The notes under the pieces: model-generated
What the model was told of the DNA's origin: nothing
What the model saw: only the letters and a program-made list of their open reading frames with translations
Database searches by the model: none
Assembly: GCA_030427205.1 (NCBI GenBank)
Contig: JAUHXC010000032.1
Location: 1 to 64,000, forward strand
Reading direction: 5' to 3'
Source of the DNA: a bacterium
GTDB taxonomy: Bacteria; Myxococcota_A; Bradymonadia; UBA7976; UBA1532
DNA: 64,000 bases
Shown here: piece by piece, positions 39,108 to 47,448 of the stretch
Layout of the letters: every line of letters starts with the position of its first letter
Position numbering within the stretch: the first letter of the stretch is position 1
Translations under genes and position numbers: made by a program

Positions 39108-39130
39108 CGTACGGGCCCGAGGCCCGTACG
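39108..39130. promoter_or_regulatory. Perfect 10-bp inverted repeat in the kinase leader
   Basis: CGTACGGGCC and GGCCCGTACG flank a CGA centre just downstream of the predicted transcription start. It has no T tract, so it is not a normal terminator. It could be an operator or an mRNA hairpin in the 5' leader. Confidence 0.5.
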
Positions 39131-39160
39131 CGCTCAAGCACAGCGAGTGACCCTCACGCC

Positions 39161-40474
39161 ATGAACCCCTGCACCAAATGCGGTCACCAGATCGAGGGTC
39201 GGCCGAACTTCTGCCCCAACTGCGGGGCATCGCAGACCTATGATCGGTCCGTCGGGGACGACCCGCTCATCGGGCGGCTGATCGACGGCACATATCTGAT
39301 CGAGTCGTTGGTCGGGCAAGGCGCCATGGGGCGGGTCTATCAGGCTCAACACACGGCGCTGCGCAAGAAGGTCGCCCTCAAGATCCTGCGGTCGAGCCTC
39401 GTGGGCGATACGACGGTGGTCAAGCGCTTCGAGCGCGAGGCCCTCGCCGCCAGCCGGCTCAATCACCCCAACTGCATCACCATCTATGGTTTCGGCACGG
39501 AGGACGACGGCGATCTCCTCTGGATGGCGATGGAGTTCGTGCAGGGGCGCGACCTCGGCATGCTGATCGCCGAGGACTCGCCGCTCGCGGCCCGCCGGGT
39601 GCTGCACATCATGTCGCAGGTCTGCGAGGCGCTCGACGAAGCGCACTCAGCCAAGATCGTGCACCGGGACCTCAAGCCGGCGAACATCGTCTGCTTCGAC
39701 CACCGACGCACGTCCGACTTCGTGAAGGTCCTCGACTTCGGCATCGCCAAGATCATCGACCCCGACGAGAACTACCAGCCGCTGACCCGCGACGGCATCG
39801 TCTGCGGTACGCCGGCGTACATGAGCCCCGAGCAGGTGCAGGGCTTCGAGCTCGACAACCGGTCCGACCTGTTCAGCCTGGGCATCATCCTCTACCAGAC
39901 CCTCACCGGTCAGCTGCCATTCTTCGCCGAGAGCGCGGTCGAGGTGGCGACGAAGATCGTCATCGAAGAGCCGGTGCCGCCCTCCCAGGTGCGGCCGGAC
40001 TGGTCGTATCCGCCCGAGCTCGAAGCCATCGCGCTCAAGCTGCTCAGCAAGAAGAAGGAAGACCGCTACAGCCACGCCATCGAGGTCAAGGACGCCCTCG
40101 ACGATTGCCGTCGGCGGCTCGAAGAGCGGCAGGATCCTTCGCTCGAGATGCGGCCCGACGAGCTCGCCGAGTTGATGCACGACGCGCCGCGCCTCGAAGG
40201 GGCGAGCACGGTGCGCATCAACGACGAGGAGTTGCGCCAGGCCCAGGCGGCTTTCCAGGCGGCGCGCAGCGCGGCCCGCTCGCAGCCCACGCCCGTCGCT
40301 CAGCCCGCGCGCCCGGCCCCGCGGCCTCAGCCGCAGCTCGCCGCCTCGCTGATGAGCACCCCGACCAACGCCCGGCGGGTCGATGCCGGCGGCTACAGCC
40401 GGACGACCGTCGCGATCGTGATCGCGCTGGCGGTGGTCGCCGCGGCCATCGTCGGCCTGCTGATGTTCAACTAG
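39161..40474 (+). CDS. Ser/Thr protein kinase with N-terminal zinc ribbon and C-terminal membrane anchor
   Basis: This 437-residue Hanks-type kinase has a zinc ribbon (C4, C7, C18, C21). The kinase core (about 45-315) has GQGAMGRVY, the ATP Lys in VALKIL (K74), HRDLKPAN (catalytic D170), DFG at 192-194 and GTPAYMSPEQ. A Pro/Ala/Gln-rich linker leads to a single C-terminal membrane helix (IVIALAVVAAAIVGLLMF) ending two residues later, so the kinase is cytoplasmic and tail-anchored. ATG 39161 puts the zinc ribbon at the N-terminus. FHA-domain proteins at 25-28 kb could read its phosphorylations, but that is inference. Confidence 0.95.
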   Translation: MNPCTKCGHQIEGRPNFCPNCGASQTYDRSVGDDPLIGRLIDGTYLIESLVGQGAMGRVYQAQHTALRKKVALKILRSSLVGDTTVVKRFEREALAASRLNHPNCITIYGFGTEDDGDLLWMAMEFVQGRDLGMLIAEDSPLAARRVLHIMSQVCEALDEAHSAKIVHRDLKPANIVCFDHRRTSDFVKVLDFGIAKIIDPDENYQPLTRDGIVCGTPAYMSPEQVQGFELDNRSDLFSLGIILYQTLTGQLPFFAESAVEVATKIVIEEPVPPSQVRPDWSYPPELEAIALKLLSKKKEDRYSHAIEVKDALDDCRRRLEERQDPSLEMRPDELAELMHDAPRLEGASTVRINDEELRQAQAAFQAARSAARSQPTPVAQPARPAPRPQPQLAASLMSTPTNARRVDAGGYSRTTVAIVIALAVVAAAIVGLLMFN

Positions 40475-40554
40475 CAGATCCGAGTTCCGCTCCGGCGGTC
40501 GCGTTCACGGCGCCGTCAGGCGCTCTCGCCGCGAGCGCCGCAACCACACCCGCT

Positions 40555-43530
40555 TCAGGAGCCTTCGGGCAGGAAGAGGTCGTACGCCCCCCAGGTGTGG
40601 GGCGGCAGGTGGGCTGCGATCGCGTCGCGACGGGCGGCGCCCAGCGCCGAGATCAGCCCGCGGGCATCGGTCACCCCGGCCGCCTGGCGCATGAACAGCA
40701 GCAGGAACTGGCGCTCCTCGTCGGCGGCCCATCGGCGGGCGAGCACCCCACCGCGCACCCCGGCGAGCAGCGCGCTCACCACGGCGGCGCCGTCGCTGCC
40801 ACAGGCCGGCCCCATGATCGTCGCGCAGACCGTGCCGCCCGCGCCGAGCGCTTCGGCGATGTGAGCCGCGCTCGTCGGCACGTCTTCGTCGACGAGCCCG
40901 ATGGCCGGGCCCGGCCCCACCGCGCCCACGAGGTGCACCAGACGCCCGCCAGCCAGCGAAGCGGTCAAGTCGCCGTCCTGCAGGACATCGCCGTGGCGGG
41001 TATTGACCGCCAGCAGGCCCCCGGCGGAGGCCAGGGTGCTGATCTGGAGGTCACGGGTGGTGGCCCCGTCTCCGACGATCAACGCCGTGGGCCGAGCGAT
41101 CGGCGTATCGGTCGCGAAGGCGGGCGGCGCCGCCGGGCGGGCGATGGCCAGATCGAAGTACTCCGCCAGGAACGAGCCGCCCCACAGCAAGCCGAACGGC
41201 AGCCGGGTCAGCGGGCCGTCGGGCGCGACGACGAGGCGCTCGACGCCGTCGAGATCGTAGAGCAGCGGCTCGATGAACGCGCGCCAGCCCGCCGCGGCCG
41301 CGTCGAGGAAACGCGCCTCGTCGTCGAGCCGCGACCGCACCCCGTCGACCCGCCGCTCGATCTCCTCCCGGCTCGTCGTCCAGCGATGCAGCCGGACGCC
41401 GTCCGCGGTCACTACGAAGACCGCCGTCCAGTCGTCGAAGACCCGGAACTCGATCCGGGCTTCGGCGGTGCGCGGCGTGCGCAGCGACCAGTCCGAGGCC
41501 GGGCGCGCGCCGTCCACGCGGCTGCGGATCCGCGCCATGGGCTCGACCGGGCCGTCGTCGAGCCACCGGGACGCGAAACGCCGCTGCAGAGCCATCCGGA
41601 CCGCGTCTGCGGCCGGGCCCGGCGAGGTGGAGACAGGGATACGGTGATCGCGGCGTCGGGCCGCAGCGCACAGCCTGCGGGCCAGAGGCGCGTTGCCTTC
41701 GTCGACGAGGCGCTTGATCGCGGCCTCGAGGTCGAAGGTCTGTGCTTCGGGCAGCAGGCAATCGAGGGTGCCCGCCCGATCGGCGAGGGCCGGCCCCTCG
41801 GCCGCCTCGGCCGCTCGCCGCAGGTGAATCTCGACCCGCGCCGGATCTGCCTTGTCGATCCGCGCCTGATGCACGACCGCCACGGCGGTCTCGACCGCGC
41901 GGCGCACGGCGCCCGCTGCCGACGAGCGGGCCGCGACCGCCGCCGAACCGAGCGTCTCGAGCATCTGCCGAGCGTCGTCGGCCGTAGCCCCGTCCCGATG
42001 CGCGGAGAGCCCGCGATACAGCAACGCGAGCGCGACGCCCGGGCGGTCGTCGATGGCCCGGGCCGCCTCGAGCGCGCGCAAGGCCGCGGCGTCGTCTCCC
42101 CGACGGGCGGCGGTCAGCTCGACCCACAGGACCGCGCGGGCGCACAGATCGAGATCGAGGCGCGGTCGCGCCAGGGTGAGCACGAAACGGGCGGTCTCGA
42201 CGAGGCGCTCGGCCTCGACCGCGTTGACCGCGCCTTCGGGCAGCGTACGGGCTCGACCGGCCAGGGCCTCGGCGGCCAGCGCGAGCCGAACCGACTCGTC
42301 GATCGCTTCCTCGACCAGCGCTCGGCGCGCGTGGGGGTCCTCGGCGCCGGCACAGCCCGGTGCTGCGATCTGAGCCGCCTCGCCGTACAGCCGGGCAGCG
42401 CCAGCCGGATCATCGGAGCGCTCGGCGACGTCTGCCGCCTCGCGCAGCACGAGCGCGGCCATATAGGGGGTCGCGAAGGCCTGGCGACGAGCCCGCGCCA
42501 CGTTGCGAGCGAGCGCCGTGGCCGCCGTCTCGAGGTCGCCGAGCACCCGCGCCGCCCGGCTGCGCCAGATGCTCACCAGCGCGTCCTGCTCGGCGTCCCC
42601 TGCCCGGCCGCCGCCGCGCGCGCGGCGGCGCTCGACCCGGTGCGACCACTCGTCGGCGAGCCCCGATACCCGACGCCACTGCGCGATGGCCAACCGCTCG
42701 GCGCCCGCCTCACCCACCAGCGCCGACGCGAGCTGACCGTGCATCTCGACGGTCAGCGCCAGACGTCGCTCTTCGGGCAGGCTGGGCGTGAAGCGCAGCC
42801 GCTCGGGCAGGCCGCGGCCCTCCAACCAGTCGAGGCCGACGGCCAGCTCGGCCGCGATGGCCGGGCGCGCGGCGAAGGCATCGGCGAAGGCATCGACCAG
42901 CGACAGATAACCGTGAAAGACGTCGTCGGCGTCCAGCTCGCGGGCCGCCTTGCGGATCATCGGCGGCACGCGCGGGTCGAGCGGCATCGGCTCGCCAAAC
43001 GTGCGCTGGACCGCGCGCAGCCACGCCGGGCAGCCCGGTCGGCCCCGCAGGCCTTCGGCGAGGTCGAGCACGATCACCGCCGCCTCCCCCGGGTGGAGCC
43101 GGGCGAGCGCATCGGGCGCGGGCAGCGCGTCGAGGTCGATGGCCTCGGTGTCGCGCGGCGCCGATGGACGGGCCCGCTCGGCGGCCATGGTCACCAGAGC
43201 GGCGGTCGCCTCGTGATCGACGCCGGGGAACGGCTCGGCGAAGAGCCGGCAGATGCGGGTGGCCACCTCGGTCACCATCGGCGTCGGCGGGTCGGACGCG
43301 TACAGCGCCTCGGCCAGCTGCCCCATCAGCGCGGTCGACAACGTGCGCTCACCCTTCTCGAGCGCGACGAGCAGGCGGTTGAAACGCAGCCCGACCAGCG
43401 CGTCGTCGGCCCGATGGCGGACATACTGCGGCTCGAGTTCGGCATAGAGCGCGTCGGCATCGGCCAACGCCCCGCGGCGGAAGGCGTCGATGGCGAGCGC
43501 CTTGTGGGCTTCGACGGTGGACAGATCCAC
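40555..43530 (-). CDS. Large helical-repeat protein with C-terminal CHAT-like domain
   Basis: This 991-residue protein has about 700 residues of Ala/Arg-rich helical repeats (TPR-like), then a C-terminal CHAT-like caspase fold. RLVVAPDGPLTRLPFGLLWGG is the CHAT hallmark, and AVNTRHGD is also seen. The Cys region reads GPACGSDGAA, consistent with a nucleophile near residue 910. The His region reads VHLVGAVGPG, where active members have a HG pair, so the catalytic His may be missing. No signal peptide is present. It is 29 bases downstream of the TPR gene at 43560 and converges with the kinase gene. Proteolytic activity is therefore uncertain. Confidence 0.75.
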   Translation of the reverse strand: MDLSTVEAHKALAIDAFRRGALADADALYAELEPQYVRHRADDALVGLRFNRLLVALEKGERTLSTALMGQLAEALYASDPPTPMVTEVATRICRLFAEPFPGVDHEATAALVTMAAERARPSAPRDTEAIDLDALPAPDALARLHPGEAAVIVLDLAEGLRGRPGCPAWLRAVQRTFGEPMPLDPRVPPMIRKAARELDADDVFHGYLSLVDAFADAFAARPAIAAELAVGLDWLEGRGLPERLRFTPSLPEERRLALTVEMHGQLASALVGEAGAERLAIAQWRRVSGLADEWSHRVERRRARGGGRAGDAEQDALVSIWRSRAARVLGDLETAATALARNVARARRQAFATPYMAALVLREAADVAERSDDPAGAARLYGEAAQIAAPGCAGAEDPHARRALVEEAIDESVRLALAAEALAGRARTLPEGAVNAVEAERLVETARFVLTLARPRLDLDLCARAVLWVELTAARRGDDAAALRALEAARAIDDRPGVALALLYRGLSAHRDGATADDARQMLETLGSAAVAARSSAAGAVRRAVETAVAVVHQARIDKADPARVEIHLRRAAEAAEGPALADRAGTLDCLLPEAQTFDLEAAIKRLVDEGNAPLARRLCAAARRRDHRIPVSTSPGPAADAVRMALQRRFASRWLDDGPVEPMARIRSRVDGARPASDWSLRTPRTAEARIEFRVFDDWTAVFVVTADGVRLHRWTTSREEIERRVDGVRSRLDDEARFLDAAAAGWRAFIEPLLYDLDGVERLVVAPDGPLTRLPFGLLWGGSFLAEYFDLAIARPAAPPAFATDTPIARPTALIVGDGATTRDLQISTLASAGGLLAVNTRHGDVLQDGDLTASLAGGRLVHLVGAVGPGPAIGLVDEDVPTSAAHIAEALGAGGTVCATIMGPACGSDGAAVVSALLAGVRGGVLARRWAADEERQFLLLFMRQAAGVTDARGLISALGAARRDAIAAHLPPHTWGAYDLFLPEGS

Positions 43531-43559
43531 GATCGCTCCTCGGCGAGGGTCGGGCCGAC

Positions 43560-44309
43560 TCAGTCGGCGTCGGTGATCCGGGTGATCCGCGCCCGGGTCG
43601 CGGCGGCTTCTGCCACCCGCCCGGTCGCATCCTGCGCCGCGGCGAGTCCGCGCAGCATGTCGAGGCAGCGCCCGCGCAGGGCGACCGCGTCGCGATAATG
43701 GCGCAGCGCGTCGTCGTGATCGCCGCGCGCGGCGCTCAGGTAGCCCAGCGCGCCGGCAGCGAGCCCATGGGTCGGATCATGCCGCCGGGTCTCGACGAAC
43801 GCGCCCCAGGCGGCGTCGAGGTGCCCGGTGGTCAGCAGGCACTGCCCGTAGAGGAACCACGCGTCGCCGTCGGTCGGGCAGAGTTCGAGGTAGACCTTCC
43901 ACAGCTCGAGGCTCGTGCGCGGCTCGGCGTGGGCTCGGCTCTCGGCGGCCATGCGATAGACGAGCGCCTGCTCGCGCAGGCTCGGCACCATCACGGGCCC
44001 GACGCCGCGCTCGCTCACTCGGACCTTGCGCCGGGTCTTGCGGCGGACGGCGGCGGCCATGTCGACGGCGGCGCTGACCGCGGGGGGGGTCGGGGCCTCC
44101 ATGGTCGCCCCGGCGGCCGTCGAGGGGGCTTCGAACGAGAAGCCGCCGAACCGGGGCCGGGTGGCTTCCGGCGACGTCGGCTCGGCCGGCGCCGCGATCT
44201 CACGATCGCTGACCGACTCTTCGGGATTTTCCCCGACCTCGACGTCGGGCTCCTCGGTGGCGATCGCCGTCTGCGATGACCACCCCTTCAACAAGCGCCG
44301 CCAGACCAC
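43560..44309 (-). CDS. TPR protein, partner of the CHAT-like protein
   Basis: This 249-residue protein has an acidic N-terminal region (TEEPDVEVGENPEESVSD), a basic segment (RRKTRRKVRVSERG) and C-terminal tetratricopeptide repeats (GDAWFLYGQCLLTTGHLDAA, AAGALGYLSAARGDHDDALR). The start is uncertain. I chose GTG 44309 because GAGGAG lies eight bases upstream; ATG 44390 would add 27 residues from AT-rich sequence that looks like a promoter region. It is probably an operon with the CHAT-like gene, in which the TPRs could recruit it. Confidence 0.65.
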   Translation of the reverse strand: MVWRRLLKGWSSQTAIATEEPDVEVGENPEESVSDREIAAPAEPTSPEATRPRFGGFSFEAPSTAAGATMEAPTPPAVSAAVDMAAAVRRKTRRKVRVSERGVGPVMVPSLREQALVYRMAAESRAHAEPRTSLELWKVYLELCPTDGDAWFLYGQCLLTTGHLDAAWGAFVETRRHDPTHGLAAGALGYLSAARGDHDDALRHYRDAVALRGRCLDMLRGLAAAQDATGRVAEAAATRARITRITDAD

Positions 44310-44500
44310 CCCTGACACTCCTCGGCCGATCCGCACGAATTCAACACCACGGGATCGGCCAATACAACCGGTTTGTAAGATAACGATCATGACGGGATCG
44401 CGACGTCGCTCGCAGGCCCCACGGGTCAATGCTTCGCGCCGCTTGTGGCCCGCGGCGAGGACGCGTAGCATCGGTGCCTCACCGGACCGAGGACGAGCCG

Positions 44501-45505
44501 ATGAAAGCCCCGCCCAATCCCGCGCCCCTGATCCAGATCGCGACCGCATATTGGGGCAGCGCAGCCCTGATCGCCGCGGTGCGGCTGGGGGTTTTCACCG
44601 CGCTCGCCGAAGGGCGCCACACCGCGGACGATCTCGCCGCGCGACTGAAAAGTGATCCCGCCGCGACCGACGCGCTCGCCACCGCGCTCACCGCCATGGG
44701 GCTGTTGAGCAAGGCCGACGGGGGCTACAGCAATACGCCGCTGGCCGACGCGTGGCTGGTCGAGGGCCGCCCGGGCTTCCTCGGGCCGGCCTTGCAGTAC
44801 AACGGCGACAACTATCCGCTGTGGGGCGATCTGGACGCCGTCGTGCGCGAGGGTCGCGCCCACGCGGCCCCCGACGCCTACCTGGGCGACGACTCGGCGC
44901 GCACCCGCAACTTCGTCTACGGCATGCACCATCGGGCCCTCGGGGTCGGGCGCGCGGTGGCCGGGCTCATCGATCTCTCCGGACGCAGCCGATTGGCGGA
45001 CGTCGGCGGCGGTCCGGGCACCTACAGCGCGCTGTTGACCGAGCGCTTCCCCGGCTTGAAGGCCGAGGTGCTCGACCTGCCGGGCGTGGTGCAGTTCTCG
45101 CAGCAGATCGTCGGCTCGATGGGCGCCGCCGAGCGGGTGAGCTGCACCGGCTTCGACTACTACCGCGACGACCTGCCGGGCACCTACGACTGCGCGCTCA
45201 TCTCGGGGGTCCTGCACCGCGAGCAGCCCGATGGCGTGCGGCAGATCCTGGCCAAGACCGTCGCGGCGCTCGAGCCGGGCGGCGTGCTGTACATCAGCGA
45301 CGTGATGCTCGACGATGATCGCGCGGGGCCCGTCTTCGGGGCGATGTTCGCGCTCAACATGCGGGTGATGGCGCACGACGGTCGCTGTCACTCGGTGGCC
45401 GAGCAGAGCGCCTGGCTGGCCGAACTCGGCTGCGAGACCGTCGGCTCGAACCGGCTGCCGCCGCCGATCAACTACACGGTGATCCGGGCGGAGAAGCGCG
45501 CATGA
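44501..45505 (+). CDS. SAM-dependent O-methyltransferase (hydroxyneurosporene/HIOMT-like)
   Basis: This 334-residue methyltransferase belongs to the small-molecule O-methyltransferase family. The N-terminal dimerisation helices include AALIAAVRLGVFTALAEG. The SAM motif is LADVGGGPGTYSALL, followed by VLDLPGVV. LISGVLHREQPDGVRQIL carries the catalytic His region and VLYISDVML is motif VI. Family members methylate carotenoid, indole, polyketide or flavonoid-type hydroxyls. ATG 44501 has GAGGACGAG upstream. The stop overlaps the YdjY lipoprotein start by four bases, an unusual pairing. Confidence 0.85.
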   Translation: MKAPPNPAPLIQIATAYWGSAALIAAVRLGVFTALAEGRHTADDLAARLKSDPAATDALATALTAMGLLSKADGGYSNTPLADAWLVEGRPGFLGPALQYNGDNYPLWGDLDAVVREGRAHAAPDAYLGDDSARTRNFVYGMHHRALGVGRAVAGLIDLSGRSRLADVGGGPGTYSALLTERFPGLKAEVLDLPGVVQFSQQIVGSMGAAERVSCTGFDYYRDDLPGTYDCALISGVLHREQPDGVRQILAKTVAALEPGGVLYISDVMLDDDRAGPVFGAMFALNMRVMAHDGRCHSVAEQSAWLAELGCETVGSNRLPPPINYTVIRAEKRA

Positions 45506-46551
45506 AGCATCGCATCGGGCGGATCCTCACGCGGCCGGCGCTCGCCGCGCTCGCCGCCCTGGCGCTCGCGGGCCTCTCGGGCTGCACCGAAGGGCGCTCG
45601 CCGATCACGCCGAAGCAGTTCGACGCGGCCATCCCCGACGCGAGCCCCGACGCCGAGCGCCGCGACCTGAGCGTGGCCGAGCGGCATCCGACCGCCTCGG
45701 ACAATGTGGTGATCCCCCCGCCCGGCGCGCCTCGGCCCGAGGGCGAGCCCCGCGACCCGGCCGATCTGAAGGCGCTGTCGACCGCCGCCGAGCAAGGCAC
45801 GCCGGTTCAGAAGCCGGGCGCGCCGCCGATCAAGCGGCTCGACGCCTATCGCCTGCGGGTGGGCGCGGTCTTCGTCGATCGGCTCAACCGGTTCATCGAG
45901 ATGCCGACCAAGGTCAACATGCAGGAGGGCATCCTCGAATACGTGGCCGTCGGCACCAACGGCAAGCTGCACGAGTCGGTGCTCGAGGTGCTCGCCGAGC
46001 CGAGCCATGTGCACCTCGGCCTGCTGCTCATCGGCCTCGAGCCGCGGGCCTATCAGAAGCAGGACGACATCTACGCGCTGCCCAAACTCGCCAAGGAGGG
46101 CGGGCGCATCGAGCTGATGATGCAGTGGGCCGACCCGAGTACGGGTGAGGAGCGGCGCGCGCCGCCTTCGGCCTGGCTCTACAACCGCAAGAACAAGGGG
46201 GCTCCGCCGCCGCAGGCCTGGTTCTTCGAAGGCAGTCAGTTCTGGAACGGCCGCTACAGCGCCGACGTCGAGCGCAGCGTGGTCTCGCTTATCCCCGACA
46301 TGAACGCCGTCATCGTGATCGGCGGCGACGCGGGCAACCCCTATCGCGGCGACGCGCTGGGCTACGAGGTCTACACGGACCAGATTCCGCCCAACGGCAC
46401 GCCGGTCAAGCTCATCGCCAAGGTGCACGGGGCGAAGCCGCCGACCGTCGAGCCGGGCAAGAAGCCGACGCCGGCGCCGGTCGCGCCAGACCCCGCGGCC
46501 CCTGCCCCGGGCGCTGCGCCGCCCTCTCCGCCACCGGGCGGCGCGCCCTGA
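45502..46551 (+). CDS. YdjY-domain lipoprotein
   Basis: This 349-residue protein has a signal and lipobox LAGLSGC, a Pro/Asp-rich spacer, then a YdjY-type domain (VDRLNRFIEMPTKVNM, GILEYVAVGTNGKLHESVLEV, HVHLGLLLIGLEP) and a Pro/Ala-rich tail. YdjY domains are found in envelope proteins, often with redox or ferredoxin functions, but have no defined activity. ATG 45502 overlaps the methyltransferase stop as ATGA, so they are translationally coupled. Confidence 0.82.
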   Translation: MKHRIGRILTRPALAALAALALAGLSGCTEGRSPITPKQFDAAIPDASPDAERRDLSVAERHPTASDNVVIPPPGAPRPEGEPRDPADLKALSTAAEQGTPVQKPGAPPIKRLDAYRLRVGAVFVDRLNRFIEMPTKVNMQEGILEYVAVGTNGKLHESVLEVLAEPSHVHLGLLLIGLEPRAYQKQDDIYALPKLAKEGGRIELMMQWADPSTGEERRAPPSAWLYNRKNKGAPPPQAWFFEGSQFWNGRYSADVERSVVSLIPDMNAVIVIGGDAGNPYRGDALGYEVYTDQIPPNGTPVKLIAKVHGAKPPTVEPGKKPTPAPVAPDPAAPAPGAAPPSPPPGGAP

Positions 46552-46575
46552 GGGGCTCCCGCCGAGGGCTCGGCG

Positions 46576-47448
46576 TCAGGTCGCGTAGAACCAGCGGCCG
46601 ACGAGGCGCCCCGGCACGAGCAGGCCGACGATCACCCCCGCCTGCCAGTATCCGCCCGCGCCCAGCGCGATCACGGCGTTGACCAGCGCGATACCGAAGA
46701 TCCCCGCCATGACCACGCCGCGCACCGGCCCGGCGCCCGGTGCCTTCCAGGCCCGACGCATGGGAGGCAACAACCAGACGAGCGGCACGACGACCGCAGC
46801 CGCCGCCCAGGTCACGGGCAGCGTGCCGTGCAGCACCCAGGCCGCCGGCAGGAGCGCCCCGATCAGCAAGCCGGCGAACGGTGCGGCGAGTTGGCCGCGG
46901 GTCGCGCCGTCGACCTCGAACCGCGAGGTGAAGGTCAACGCGGTGACGTAGAACAGCGTCGTGGCCGGCACCACCACCAGCATGCCCGGCGCGTCGAAGC
47001 CGAGCACCGACAGACCCACGAGCGCGTTGCCGTAGCGGCACAGGCCCATCGCGGCCGGTCCCATCAGGCCGTCCTTGATGCCCGCGTTGTACAGGTAGGT
47101 CGCCAGCACGGTGAAGCCGACCGCGGCCAGCGTCGCCGAGCCGACCAGCATCGCCAGGGCGAGCGCGAGGGCCTGCAGGCCCAGCACGAGCGACCATGCG
47201 CCGCCCTTCGAGACCCGCCCGGAGGGGATCGGGCGGCCCGGTCGCTCCCGGGCGTCCACCTCGGCGTCGAAGAGATCGTTGGCCGCCATGCCGGCGCAAT
47301 AGACCGCCGCGCTGGCCAGCACGAGCAGGCCGATGGTCGCCGGGTCGACGACGACCCCCGCGACGCCGGCGAGCGCGACCCCGGCGAGCACGTCGGCGGG
47401 CGCCGTGAAGACCGCCGGCAGGCGGATCAGCTCGAGCCAGGGCCTCAC
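46576..47448 (-). CDS. UbiA-family prenyltransferase (SCO3242/EboC-like)
   Basis: This 290-residue protein has about eight membrane helices and transfers a prenyl chain to an unknown acceptor. The first Asp-rich motif is NDLFDAEVDARERPGRPIPSG. The second region is YNAGIKDGLMGPAAMGLCRYGN, in the style of EboC and Streptomyces SCO3242 rather than the ubiquinone or menaquinone enzymes. I chose GTG 47448, which overlaps the inositol-phosphate synthase stop as GTGA. That pairing with an inositol-phosphate synthase matches the SCO3242-SCO3243 arrangement known from Streptomyces. Confidence 0.85.
   Translation of the reverse strand: MRPWLELIRLPAVFTAPADVLAGVALAGVAGVVVDPATIGLLVLASAAVYCAGMAANDLFDAEVDARERPGRPIPSGRVSKGGAWSLVLGLQALALALAMLVGSATLAAVGFTVLATYLYNAGIKDGLMGPAAMGLCRYGNALVGLSVLGFDAPGMLVVVPATTLFYVTALTFTSRFEVDGATRGQLAAPFAGLLIGALLPAAWVLHGTLPVTWAAAAVVVPLVWLLPPMRRAWKAPGAGPVRGVVMAGIFGIALVNAVIALGAGGYWQAGVIVGLLVPGRLVGRWFYAT

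Noticed and set aside
40519..40539. GGCGCTC/GAGCGCC hairpin between the kinase and CHAT-like genes as a bidirectional terminator
   Set aside because: No T tract on either strand; in DNA this rich in G and C such stems are common by chance.
40555..43530. CHAT-like protein as part of a known bacterial immune system
   Set aside because: No gasdermin, Cas7-11, reverse transcriptase, nuclease or STAND ATPase gene adjoins, and the catalytic His is not evident. Kept only as a tentative observation.
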